A DNA stretch of 64,000 nucleotides from contig NZ_JAMYDU010000001.1 of assembly GCF_024138395.1 (NCBI RefSeq), positions 434,001 to 498,000 on the forward strand, in the 5' to 3' direction. This DNA comes from Pseudomonas mandelii. Lineage in GTDB: Bacteria; Pseudomonadota; Gammaproteobacteria; Pseudomonadales; Pseudomonadaceae. Under the pieces are notes generated by a model. It made no database searches and was not told where the DNA came from. It was given only the letters and a program-made list of their open reading frames with translations. A program made the translations under genes and the position numbers. Positions 18,471-27,005 of this stretch are shown here, in pieces. Numbering within the stretch: the stretch's first letter is position 1; each line of letters starts with the position of its first letter.

Positions 18471-19592
18471 TCACTCTGGAGTAGTGGTTGTAGGTCGATC
18501 CATCGCGACGAACTCCTCGACTCTTTCCATGAGCTCCCGGCCGGCGCTGAACATCTCTTGCCAGTCCGTGGGAAAGCGAACATTCAAGGGCAATTGATCG
18601 ATTCGCCAGCGCGACGGCAGTGGGTCATCGAACCGGGCTGCAACCTGCAAGCCCATTTCACTGGCGGCAAACGGGCCGCGCAGCACCGTCGGCGTGCGCC
18701 CGGCGCTGTCTACTGCCTGCACCACATGCGCGGCCAGCCACTGGCCATCCGGCATGCGCACGCGCAGCGGCTGACCGATCGCGGCGTAACTGATATTGAG
18801 CGGTTCCAGATAAATCCATAGCAGCGGGTCCTCCAACCGCTCCAGGCGCATCAACAACGTGCCGGCGCCGACGTTTTCGCCGGGCGTCACCAGCACTTCC
18901 GCGATCCGGCCGCTCTGCCCCGCCTTGATCGACAACGCGGCGAGACGTGTCTTCAACCACTGCTGCTCGGCGTTCTGCTGAATGATCTCGCGCTCAACGC
19001 CCTGGGAGGGCTGACGCGCCAGTTGTTCGCGGCGTTCGAACGCCAACAAGTCCGCTCGAAACCCGTCGAGCTCCGACTGCGCCGCCAGCACTTCACCGCG
19101 AGCGGCCGCGCCTTGGCCAACCAGATACTCCAATTCGCTGATTTTTTGTTCCGCCCTGCCGATTCGGGTCTTGAGTAACTGGCGTTCGCGACCGCCCAGT
19201 TGGGCAGTGACTTTGCCCGTGCCGGTGCCCGTCGCCTTGGTCGGCATGGCGGCCAGTTGCGCCAATCGGGCCCGCCATTCCGGGTTGTCCAGGGTGACCA
19301 GCATTTGATCGGCCTGGACTTGCTCACCGGCCTTGGCAAACAGCTGATCGACCCGGCCGGCATCGCGCGCGCGCACCTCGTAAATCGGCAGGCGCAATTG
19401 CGCCGGCGCGTCGATCATCAGCATGCTGTACGCCAGTTTTCCACCGAGCCAGATCAAGGGGCTGGCAACCAGCAACAGAATCAAATACCAGCGCGCGCGA
19501 AAGGCCATGCGCTTGCCCGGTGCGTACAGCACGCTCAAGCCCTGTTCCTGGGTGGGGTTCAATTCTTTGCGACTATCGAAACGAATTTTCAT
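18471..19592 (-). CDS. HlyD-family periplasmic adaptor protein
   Basis: 373 aa. One transmembrane helix near 35-58 (WYLILLLVASPLIWLGGKLA) is followed by a lipoyl-like half (YEVRARDAGRVDQLFAKAGE), a long coiled-coil hairpin (about 110-205), and the second lipoyl half (AGQSGRIAEVLVTPGENVGA). This is the layout of membrane-fusion adaptors that bridge an inner-membrane machine to a TolC-like outer-membrane channel. In this operon the adaptor starts six bases after the channel gene and the GT2 synthase comes before that, so it probably joins polysaccharide synthesis to export rather than serving an ABC exporter, of which there is none here. Confidence 0.88.
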   Translation of the reverse strand: MKIRFDSRKELNPTQEQGLSVLYAPGKRMAFRARWYLILLLVASPLIWLGGKLAYSMLMIDAPAQLRLPIYEVRARDAGRVDQLFAKAGEQVQADQMLVTLDNPEWRARLAQLAAMPTKATGTGTGKVTAQLGGRERQLLKTRIGRAEQKISELEYLVGQGAAARGEVLAAQSELDGFRADLLAFERREQLARQPSQGVEREIIQQNAEQQWLKTRLAALSIKAGQSGRIAEVLVTPGENVGAGTLLMRLERLEDPLLWIYLEPLNISYAAIGQPLRVRMPDGQWLAAHVVQAVDSAGRTPTVLRGPFAASEMGLQVAARFDDPLPSRWRIDQLPLNVRFPTDWQEMFSAGRELMERVEEFVAMDRPTTTTPE

Positions 19593-19598
19593 GACGGC

Positions 19599-21782
19599 TC
19601 ACCGTTTTGGGAAGTCTCTCCAGGCCTGCCAGTCAATACCGGCAACCCCCCGCGGTTGTAATTGTTCGCGCCAGGCGCTGGCCTGATGTTTCAACTGTTC
19701 AGTCGATGCGCCAGCCCAGCTTTCCGTGGCTGGCAATTCGGGTTCTGTGCTTTGGGCCAAACGAAACTGCAGCGCCGGCCAGCGCTGGGCGATCTGCTCC
19801 GTCATGCGTGCGCTGTTTTTCGGGTTGCGGGTGTAGATCATCAGGCTGACCTGACGCACACCGGCGTCGGGAAGCTCACACGGCACACAGGTTTGCCCAG
19901 GCTTCGGTTCAGCGAACCAGCGATGATGGCTGGATATTTCCACCGGCCACGGGCTCTCGCTGGACGCCATGCGCAAGGTATCGAGCCAGTTTTTCAGGCG
20001 CTGATCCGGGACTGGCATGCCCAGTTGTTCGACTTCGAGGTCCAGATGCAGGCTGCTGAATGCAAGCCCCTTCAACTTCTTCAACAAATCGCTGAGCTGA
20101 TGGCGATCCGGCGGCTCGATCCAGCTCGAATCGCCGAGCAACAGACTCACTTGCAGATCTTCTCGGGCCGCGTCCTGAAGCAGTTGCTCCAGCCGTCGCC
20201 GGGTGGTCACCAAGTCATTGACCTGTGCGCCCTTGAGGCCGAGGTAGATTTTGTCCATCCCGGCCTTGCGCAGCGCCTGAAGCTCCGTCTCACGCCGATC
20301 AGGGTCGAGCAACGCTTCACTGTCCCAGACGTAACTGGCCTGGGACCATTTGCCCGCCCCCGTCCCTGCCCCAGCCCCGACTTTCGGCGCTGCCGCTGAC
20401 GTGGACGCCAGCAAGAAACGCGGTTGCGCGAGTTCAAGTGCTGCTGATGCAGAGGCAGGCGCCACAATAGACGAGGCCGCCACCGACGGCACCAGCGGGG
20501 TCCATTCCTGATGCTCAGTGCCCAGCAACGCGGAGAAGCGCGGGTTGTCATCGATGAACAGGTTCAAATCGGCCTGACGCAACCAGGCGGTGTGCCAGGC
20601 TGCAATCCGTTCGAAACCGGTCTGAAAATAGAGGCGCTGGGTGGTCAGCGAGGTTTCCAGGTTATTGCCCGAGACGGAACGCTTGCGTTCTTCATCAAGC
20701 GCCCTTTCCGCGATTTGCCATTGTTGGGTCCGTTGATTGATCGTCGCCAACGCAGAGTTCTGCGCGCGTAGCGTTTTGCTCAGTTCCTGCCCCAGCGCAC
20801 GCTGTTCGGCGGTGACCCGTTCGGTCGCCGCCTCGTAGCGTGCTTCGGCGACTTGCCGACGCGCACGCGTGTTGCCGACCAGATCAAACGGCACGGAAAA
20901 CACCAGGTTGGCTTCCAGGCCGCTGCCGGCCTTATCCGAGCCGCTGCGGTATTCCCGCGAGCCGGCGAGGATCACGTCGGAATCGATAGAGGAATACCAG
21001 GGATTGTCGCGCTCTCGATCAGCCTGTTCGCGCAGGTTTTGCTTTTCGGTCACCCGTGGATGTTGATTCATCACGGTCTGCCATTGGGCCAGGGGTTGCG
21101 GCCTGAGCGCCAAAGGCTCGGCCACGGCTTGCGCGGAGGGCGGGATATCGGTCATGGCGACGCTGGACAAATCCTCGCGAATTTCAGTCTCGACCTGATG
21201 CAATGCATTGCAGCGGTCGGCGACGCCCGCCCATTCACTCATTTGCAACTGGGCTTCAGAGACGCGCATCAGGCCGCTCTGTAACCGCGTGCGAATGGCG
21301 TTGTCGGCATTCTGGGCAATCGGGGTCAGCCTGCCGCACAACGCGACCTCCTGTTGCACACGCCACCAATCCGCGTAGGCGCTGCGCACGGCCAGACGCT
21401 GGGCGGCGCGCACCAAAGCCACGCGCATCTGCTGCCGTTGCCGCTCGTATTGACTGGCCTGCACCAGATCCAGCTGACGCTTGAGGCTCCCCAACAATGG
21501 GTGACGGATTCCCAGGCTGACATTGCGCCCGTAGTAATCATCGCGTACGTCATCGGTCACCAGTTCCCGATAACGACCGGTGCCGGCAGTGGCAAAGGCC
21601 TGCCAGCCGGCCCTGTCTTTCTGAAGTTTGGTTTCTCCATCAAGGGCTCGCAGGTCGGCCTCGCCGGCGCGAAACAGGGGGTCCGATTGTTGCTTGTCGA
21701 TCAAATCCTGAAGGGGCAGCGGTTGTGCGACAAGCGCCGCAGGGGGTAGCGACAGCGTCAAGGCTAGCAGTACGGATCGCAT
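19599..21782 (-). CDS. TolC-like outer-membrane channel fused to a TIM-barrel-like domain
   Basis: 727 aa. A signal peptide (MRSVLLALTLSLPPAALVAQ) is followed by a TolC/outer-membrane-efflux domain with two long coiled-coil halves (about 25-440: SGLMRVSEAQLQMSEWAGVA; TRARRQVAEARYEAATERV). After a low-complexity Ala/Gly linker (about 440-485) there is a 240-residue C-terminal domain that does not belong to TolC: YVWDSEALLDPDRRETEL, LRKAGMDKIYLGLKG, LSSLHLDLEVEQ-like strands, VSLMIYTRN and a final GIDWQAWRDFPKR. The alternation of strands and helices and the acidic strand-end residues suggest a glycoside-hydrolase-like TIM barrel. That enzymatic role is inference. The ATG at 21782 follows GAGG and lies one base after the GT2 stop. 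Confidence 0.8.
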   Translation of the reverse strand: MRSVLLALTLSLPPAALVAQPLPLQDLIDKQQSDPLFRAGEADLRALDGETKLQKDRAGWQAFATAGTGRYRELVTDDVRDDYYGRNVSLGIRHPLLGSLKRQLDLVQASQYERQRQQMRVALVRAAQRLAVRSAYADWWRVQQEVALCGRLTPIAQNADNAIRTRLQSGLMRVSEAQLQMSEWAGVADRCNALHQVETEIREDLSSVAMTDIPPSAQAVAEPLALRPQPLAQWQTVMNQHPRVTEKQNLREQADRERDNPWYSSIDSDVILAGSREYRSGSDKAGSGLEANLVFSVPFDLVGNTRARRQVAEARYEAATERVTAEQRALGQELSKTLRAQNSALATINQRTQQWQIAERALDEERKRSVSGNNLETSLTTQRLYFQTGFERIAAWHTAWLRQADLNLFIDDNPRFSALLGTEHQEWTPLVPSVAASSIVAPASASAALELAQPRFLLASTSAAAPKVGAGAGTGAGKWSQASYVWDSEALLDPDRRETELQALRKAGMDKIYLGLKGAQVNDLVTTRRRLEQLLQDAAREDLQVSLLLGDSSWIEPPDRHQLSDLLKKLKGLAFSSLHLDLEVEQLGMPVPDQRLKNWLDTLRMASSESPWPVEISSHHRWFAEPKPGQTCVPCELPDAGVRQVSLMIYTRNPKNSARMTEQIAQRWPALQFRLAQSTEPELPATESWAGASTEQLKHQASAWREQLQPRGVAGIDWQAWRDFPKR

Positions 21783-21783
21783 A

Positions 21784-23112
21784 TCAAAACCTCGTGGCTC
21801 GTTTAAGAACCCACCACGGCGCCATAGAGGTCTCTTCATGGCCTCGACGAAACATCTCGTTGAGCATGGCCACTGCGCTCCAGCACCGAATGAGTAGCAT
21901 GAACAGAGGGAAGACAGGCACCAACAACGCCAGGGTCACGTCCTGTCGAGGTCGATCGGACACCATCGTCAACATGGCGCCGAACAGCAGCATGGTGATC
22001 AACAGGTACAGTAGGTAGATCAGCGCAAACAGAAACAACAGCGTCTTGCCCGGCAAAATGAATAACGCCAGCAAGGTGTAGATGAGGATGATGAAGGGCA
22101 GCACCAACTGGAAAAAGAAGCCACTGACCAGGATCATCAGGAAGCTTCGCCAGCCCAGTAAATCCGGGTTGATGTTGTGGTTGTGCTTTCTGACGTAGAG
22201 AAAAAACAGGTCGCCGTCCCAGCGCAAACGCTGCATCAGAAACTGCCTGAGGGTCGCGGGTGCATCGGTGTGCCCGATCGCTTCCGGCTCGAAAGGAATC
22301 TTCAAGTCATATCGCTTGAAGTAACTTTTGATGCGCAGCGTCAGGTCCAGATCTTCCGCGGTATGGGTGTTCCAGCCACCGATTTTCATCAGAAAACTGC
22401 GACGGAAAGCGCCAAAGGCACCTGAGACGTTATTCACCAGGTTCCATTCGGCCAGACCGATTTTCGACATGTGAATCGACAACACGTATTCCAGCGCCTG
22501 CATCGCCGTGACCCAGGAGCCCCAGACATTGCGCACCCGCAGACTGCCAGCGACCGCAGGCACCGAAGGGTCTTCGAAATTGCGCACGATGGCGCTGACC
22601 ATGTTGTTGTCGAAGGATGTATCTCCGTCGAGCGCCATCACGATTTCGCCGCTGGCGTGGGCCAGGCCGGCGTTCAGTGACGACACCCGTCCGCCCCTCT
22701 GCCATTTGGCAATCGGGCGCAAATGGCGCCGGGGGTACAACAGCGGGTCCACGTAAAAACTGCGAACGGCACTGAGCGTCGGTTGATTCATCGTGGCGCC
22801 GTCCACCACCGGAATCATCTCGATGTGGCCGGGGTACGTCTGCTCGCACAGGCTTAACAACGTGGTCTGGACATCCATCCCTTCGCTGTAGCAGGTGATG
22901 ATGCAAGAGACTTTGGGCCGATAGAGACTGGTCTTCGGCACGCTGGTGCGTCGACGGGCAAACCAGCGCAATACGCCGAGGAGCACCATGATCGTCAGTG
23001 GCAATTCAAACATCAGAAACAACGGAAAGAGCATGAAGAACAATCGGCTCAGACCATCCGTCCCCATGAGCGCGCTGAGCAGGCTATAGAGTTGCTCCAT
23101 TAGCGGGCTCAT
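21784..23112 (-). CDS. membrane glycosyltransferase family 2 (processive polysaccharide synthase type)
   Basis: 442 aa. Two N-terminal helices (about 22-50), a cytoplasmic GT-A domain and four or so C-terminal helices (310-400). Catalytic signatures of processive GT2 enzymes are all present: VVDGAT with Asp104, DGD at 162-164, TAEDLD with Asp254, and QRLRW at 294-298. It resembles PgaC/BcsA-like beta-glycan synthases that polymerise and extrude sugar across the inner membrane. The start at 23112 is four bases after the stop of the zinc-ribbon/GGDEF-like gene and lacks a clear ribosome site, so translation is probably coupled; the ATG at 23100 is an alternative. The sugar is unknown. Confidence 0.9.
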   Translation of the reverse strand: MSPLMEQLYSLLSALMGTDGLSRLFFMLFPLFLMFELPLTIMVLLGVLRWFARRRTSVPKTSLYRPKVSCIITCYSEGMDVQTTLLSLCEQTYPGHIEMIPVVDGATMNQPTLSAVRSFYVDPLLYPRRHLRPIAKWQRGGRVSSLNAGLAHASGEIVMALDGDTSFDNNMVSAIVRNFEDPSVPAVAGSLRVRNVWGSWVTAMQALEYVLSIHMSKIGLAEWNLVNNVSGAFGAFRRSFLMKIGGWNTHTAEDLDLTLRIKSYFKRYDLKIPFEPEAIGHTDAPATLRQFLMQRLRWDGDLFFLYVRKHNHNINPDLLGWRSFLMILVSGFFFQLVLPFIILIYTLLALFILPGKTLLFLFALIYLLYLLITMLLFGAMLTMVSDRPRQDVTLALLVPVFPLFMLLIRCWSAVAMLNEMFRRGHEETSMAPWWVLKRATRF

Positions 23113-23115
23113 GGC

Positions 23116-24504
23116 TTAAATCAACTCGCTGGCAAGGCGGGCCAGCAGCAGCTCACCGTCTTCTTGCTCGAGTAAATCCCCGGGGGCCGTGAAACTGACG
23201 ACGCGCAGGGAAATGTCACTGACCTCCGGTGCGGAAAACAATTCGGCGACCCGGCCCAGACGCTGGGTGACAAACTCCAGCCCTTTGCTATCGGTGTGCG
23301 GCAGCATGATCCAGAAGAACTCTTCGGTGCTTCGCGAACAGCGGTCGGTTTCCCTGACGGATTCCTTCAGCCGATCCGTCAGGCTATCGATGAAAGCATG
23401 CCCGCGGTGCTCGCCAAGACGCGCCAGCGTACCGGCCAGATTGACGAAGCGCAGGCCGAGCAGTGAGAACGCTGGCTGCTGGTAACGGCGCACCACCTGA
23501 AGCTGCCAGGTCAAAAGCTCGTAGAAATCTTTGCCGCCCAATAAATTGAGGCGGCCGAAATGGTTGATCGATCGATCATTGAAGTCCTGGCGACACCGGA
23601 AGCGCCCCGCTTCCGCCAGGCGAAAGTCTCGAACTTCGCGTATGCGCAACTTGTCGGGCGCGTGGGACAAGCCGCAATCCAGGCAGCGCGCCTGCACATC
23701 GGCATCGACAAAAAACGCCTGGCATGAACGGCAGCGATAATTTTCCAAAGGGCGGTCGTAGTCACTGCCAATGTGCCGCAAACGGTTCAGGCAGTTGGGG
23801 CAGAGCAACAGGCCATCCTTGAGAAACGACTCCTGACTGCCCACGTGACCACAGGTGAAGCAGTGCAATGAAGGTTGCCGTGAAATGTCCATCGCCTGGC
23901 ATTCGGCGCACACATCAATGTAATTGAGGCGCCCCGAACCACAGTCCGAACATAGACGAACCCGATCGACCAGCACACCTTCTTCCAGCCATTCGTGCTG
24001 CACCATCAAACTGAGCCAGGCAAACGGGTTGACCTGCTCGCTATCCGCCAGTGCCTCGAGCAGCGGATAGCGATAATGCTGGGGGACTTCGGGGTCGCGC
24101 AGGGCATACACATGGGCGTCGGCGCGCAACCACAGCCACGACAACACCCGACCTTCAAACCGCTCGGGCGCAGAACCCTGTCGGAACAGGTTGAAGCGCT
24201 CTCGCCAAATACCCCACAGCGTTTTTATTTCGCTTGTCTCGGCAGGGCATGCACCATCGCCCAGTGCTTCACACCAGCCATCCTGATCCCGACAGCAGTA
24301 AACAAGCTGATAGCGATAGGCCGTAGTTGAGCGCAATTTGCGCAGAACTCGCCCGGCATAAGCCGCGGGCATATCAAGCAACAGCACATCAAATGCAGGC
24401 GCAGCCAATAAGCTGCTTAGATCCGAAAAGTGTTTGAGGTCAGGGATATTAGAACTGGCAACTCTATTACCAAGAACCGCAATACGAGGATTTGGAGTCG
24501 ACAT
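23116..24504 (-). CDS. multi-zinc-ribbon protein (TackOD1-like) with degenerate GGDEF domain
   Basis: 462 aa, soluble. Residues 1-100 look like a receiver-type alpha/beta domain (PAFDVLLLDMPAAYAGRVLR). Residues 185-277 hold six CxxC knuckles (Cys185/188, 199/202, 215/218, 235/238, 258/261, 274/277), enough for three zinc ribbons; this resembles the TackOD1 metal-binding module. Residues about 325-455 align with a GGDEF domain (FSLLGLRFVNLAGTLARLGE, then RETDRCSRSTEEFFWIML), but the signature loop reads STEEF instead of GGDEF, so cyclase activity is unlikely and a sensing or binding role is more plausible. It is the first gene of the polysaccharide operon and probably regulates it. The name TackOD1 is from family memory. 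Confidence 0.75.
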   Translation of the reverse strand: MSTPNPRIAVLGNRVASSNIPDLKHFSDLSSLLAAPAFDVLLLDMPAAYAGRVLRKLRSTTAYRYQLVYCCRDQDGWCEALGDGACPAETSEIKTLWGIWRERFNLFRQGSAPERFEGRVLSWLWLRADAHVYALRDPEVPQHYRYPLLEALADSEQVNPFAWLSLMVQHEWLEEGVLVDRVRLCSDCGSGRLNYIDVCAECQAMDISRQPSLHCFTCGHVGSQESFLKDGLLLCPNCLNRLRHIGSDYDRPLENYRCRSCQAFFVDADVQARCLDCGLSHAPDKLRIREVRDFRLAEAGRFRCRQDFNDRSINHFGRLNLLGGKDFYELLTWQLQVVRRYQQPAFSLLGLRFVNLAGTLARLGEHRGHAFIDSLTDRLKESVRETDRCSRSTEEFFWIMLPHTDSKGLEFVTQRLGRVAELFSAPEVSDISLRVVSFTAPGDLLEQEDGELLLARLASELI

Positions 24505-24966
24505 GATGCACTCCCCCTAAGAAGCGAGCTAAGTGTGATCCAACACAAGACTACCAACACTAGCACTCCGTCAGAAAAATGCCCGACTAATTACCTAGTT
24601 ATTTTTTGACACTAAGAACGCCAAAATCTCGCCACCAAAAAGTTGCAACCACCTATTAATCACCCCATTACCAATTAATTAACAAACTCAAATAATATAC
24701 ATATAAATCAATTATTTGTGATTATAGCAAGCTAAGCAACAAGGCGTTTTGGATGGATATACAGGGTATTCAAATGCGTCTTGTTGCCAATCGAAAAACC
24801 TTTTGCCAAATTGCAGGCGCACTCGCGTGTCAGCGATACTACCCGGCATTCAATAAGTTCAACGTTATTCGTCGGCAAAACAACTACAACTGCATACTTG
24901 AATGTGTAACAACCCCTTTACATTAGCGGCTTATCGACATCATTCAATTAGAACACTTTATAACTT
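24505..24966. promoter_or_regulatory. AT-rich region upstream of the polysaccharide operon
   Basis: 462 bases, AT-rich compared with the flanking genes, with runs such as AATAATATACATATAAATCA near 24690. It must carry the promoter of the minus-strand polysaccharide operon and the 3' end of the DUF2238 gene. A 57-codon open frame at 24753-24926 (+) has only a poor ribosome site and no recognisable features. The drop in GC suggests H-NS/MvaT-type silencing or a recently acquired promoter segment; that is inference. Confidence 0.45.
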
Positions 24967-25632
24967 TCATGAATTGTTTTCTGAGCCACTTAATAAAGAG
25001 TTGTGATGACTAAACCGTCGCCAGAGATGAATAACCAATAACGTGAAGAATGCAGCGGCCACTGCCAGCGCCATATCGGCCTGAGAGTCCCATGGGTCAT
25101 TTTGTGCAGCGACAAAAGCCTTCGCCGTGTCTCTTCCCAAGTACTGCCCCCCTATCCATTCGACGATTTCATAGACAGCCGAGGTCGACAGGATAATATT
25201 CAGCGCGATAAACCCGACCCAGAATCCCCGTAGCGGCGTGATTCGCACCAGCACTTCCCGAATCGGATAGACCATCAAGAGTCCATAGGTCAGATGGACC
25301 AGCCGATCGTAATGATTGCGTTCAAACCCAAAGGTTTTGTTGAGGCTGATCCCGGTCAAGGCTAAGCACCAGCGGTCGTAGGGCACCAGCGCGTAGGTGT
25401 AGTGCGAACCCAGCTCATGAATACACAGAAAAACGAACACCAGGCTGATGGAAACGGCAGACAAACGGAACCGTCGATAAACGCCGACCAGGACCATTAC
25501 CAGCAGCAGGGCCAACAGATTTTCCAGAACCCAGTCCACTCGGCTATGGGGTGAAATCCCCAGCGCTATGACGATAAGAAGAAATGCAATCAACAGCGCC
25601 AGGTCGTATCGCGGATGTGCCTTCGGTTGCAT
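24967..25632 (-). CDS. DUF2238 family polytopic membrane protein (YjdF-like)
   Basis: 221 aa with about six hydrophobic helices. Family-typical motifs are HELGSHYTYALVPYDRW, FERNHYDRLVHLTYGLLM, YEIVEWIGGQYLGRD and NDPWDSQADM; the conserved His, Asp and Glu residues at membrane edges suggest a metal or substrate site, but no activity is established for the family as far as I know. The ATG at 25632 follows GGAGGGG. It is separated from the polysaccharide operon by the AT-rich gap and stands alone. Confidence 0.88.
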   Translation of the reverse strand: MQPKAHPRYDLALLIAFLLIVIALGISPHSRVDWVLENLLALLLVMVLVGVYRRFRLSAVSISLVFVFLCIHELGSHYTYALVPYDRWCLALTGISLNKTFGFERNHYDRLVHLTYGLLMVYPIREVLVRITPLRGFWVGFIALNIILSTSAVYEIVEWIGGQYLGRDTAKAFVAAQNDPWDSQADMALAVAAAFFTLLVIHLWRRFSHHNSLLSGSENNS

Positions 25633-25794
25633 GGCTTGAGCCCCTCCAAAGGTCTCGCTCGGCCACTGTAGATTAGTTGGATTCGCGCACCGCGGTACGA
25701 CCCGAGACTTGCGCCGCAAAGGCTTATGCAGGCCGGCGCACTGCCCTCACCTTATCCACTATGGGTGCCGATGATCGTAGGAGCTACGTTCAAC

Positions 25795-26016
25795 CGTAGG
25801 AGCTGTCGAGCTCCGCGAGGCTGCGATCGGCCTGTAGGAGCTGTCGAGCTTCGCGAGGCTGCGATCGGCTGCGAAGCAGTCGTAAAACCAGAGCTCGCGG
25901 TGTATCAGTCAGAACGCGTCATCCGGATTGACGACTGCTTCGCAGCCGATCGCAGCCTCGCGGAGCTCGACAGCTCCTACAGGCCGATCGCAGCTTGGCG
26001 GTTCGACAGCTCCTAC
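25795..26016. repeat. composite palindromic repeat (GTAGGAGCTGTCGAGCTCCG)
   Basis: A nested structure. Two direct copies of GTAGGAGCTGTCGAGCTYCG CGAGGCTGCGATCGG lie on the left, then GCGAAGCAGTCGTAAAACC, a loop, and the mirror image on the right (GACTGCTTCGCAGCCGATCG ... CGACAGCTCCTAC), again with a second degenerate unit (GATCGCAGCTTGGCGGTTCG). So each side has two units: a double REP-like array. It fills the 423-base gap between the DUF2238 gene and the LysR gene; I see no gene there. Confidence 0.88.
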
Positions 26017-26055
26017 AAAGAGGAGATCGCGGTTGACAGTAATCGACCCTGACGC

Positions 26056-26910
26056 TCAAGCCCTTCGCGTGGAGCAGTGCTCCACAATGAGCTGAGTGAG
26101 CGCTGCCACAATCGCCTGATCCGCTTCAGCAGAGGCAAACAACCGAAACTGCGCACCCGGCAAATCCGGCAATCCTTGCTCGGCCCCCAGAGCCGCCAGT
26201 CCCTGCCCCAATTGACTGACCGTCATGGGTGCCACCGCGAAACCAGCCAACGCCGCCGCTCGCAACCCGGCGGTGCTGGTGCATGACATCGCCGTACGTT
26301 GGGCGATCCCCGCCTGAGCCAGCCGCCTCAACGCTATCTCACGATAAGGACAGGGCTCAGGGAACAGCGCCAGCGGCAACGGTGTCGGCAATTGGGTGAC
26401 CGGTTGCGCCGACCAGGCCCATACCAGCGGTTCTTGCCACAGGAGCAACCCCGCTTCACTGGTTTCGCACAGAGAACCGATGACCAACTCAAGATCGCCT
26501 TGCTTCATCAGGTTCAACAACGTGCCAGGGATGCCCACTTGCACGTCGATTTCCATGCCCGGGTACTGCGCCGCGAAATCCTGAAAAGCCCGCAGCAATC
26601 GCGCTTCGACAAAATCCTCCGACACCCCGATCCGCACCCGCCCGTGAAACGGCGTGCGCGTCAGTTGCGCCCAAGCATCACGGTTCAACGCGAGGATCGT
26701 GCGCGCATAAGCAATCAGGCGCTCGCCATCGGGCGTCAATTGCTGGGAACGGGTCGTACGCTTCAACAGCGGTTTACCGACCTGTTCTTCCAGTCGCCGC
26801 AAGTGACCGCTGACCGCAGACTGGGTCAGGTGCAGCTTTTCGGCTGCGCGACTGAAACCATCTTCATCGACGACGGTGACGAATGTTTTTAACAACAGCA
26901 CATCGAACAT
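26056..26910 (-). CDS. LysR-family regulator next to azoreductase
   Basis: 284 aa, full-length LTTR. The N-terminal winged helix (FVTVVDEDGFSRAAEKLHLT, then QSAVSGHLRRLEEQVGKPLL) is followed by the periplasmic-binding-like effector domain (from about 90: GRVRIGVSEDFVEARLL). It is divergently oriented from the azoreductase gene with a 95-base gap that contains a 14-bp inverted repeat, so it is the likely regulator of that gene. No good ribosome site is seen before the ATG, which lies inside the left arm of the inverted repeat. Confidence 0.9.
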   Translation of the reverse strand: MFDVLLLKTFVTVVDEDGFSRAAEKLHLTQSAVSGHLRRLEEQVGKPLLKRTTRSQQLTPDGERLIAYARTILALNRDAWAQLTRTPFHGRVRIGVSEDFVEARLLRAFQDFAAQYPGMEIDVQVGIPGTLLNLMKQGDLELVIGSLCETSEAGLLLWQEPLVWAWSAQPVTQLPTPLPLALFPEPCPYREIALRRLAQAGIAQRTAMSCTSTAGLRAAALAGFAVAPMTVSQLGQGLAALGAEQGLPDLPGAQFRLFASAEADQAIVAALTQLIVEHCSTRRA

Positions 26911-26971
26911 AGTTTTATTCGTGATTAATGACTTGTTTATTCACGATTTATATTCCAAATAAAACTATGTT
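26906..26971. promoter_or_regulatory. 14-bp inverted repeat, likely operator in the LysR/azoR gap
   Basis: AACATAGTTTTATT at 26906-26919 and its exact reverse complement AATAAAACTATGTT at 26958-26971, 38 bases apart, with inner CGTGA/TCACG half sites. The left arm covers the start codon of the LysR gene. Such spacing suits two dimer contacts of a LysR tetramer and would allow autorepression. Confidence 0.55.
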
Positions 26972-27005
26972 GCAATAATCCAACCTCCATCGTCCGAGAC
27001 ACGCC

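Noticed and set aside
24753..24926. 57-codon open frame in the AT-rich gap
   Set aside because: Weak start signal and no recognisable segment; long open frames of this size occur by chance.
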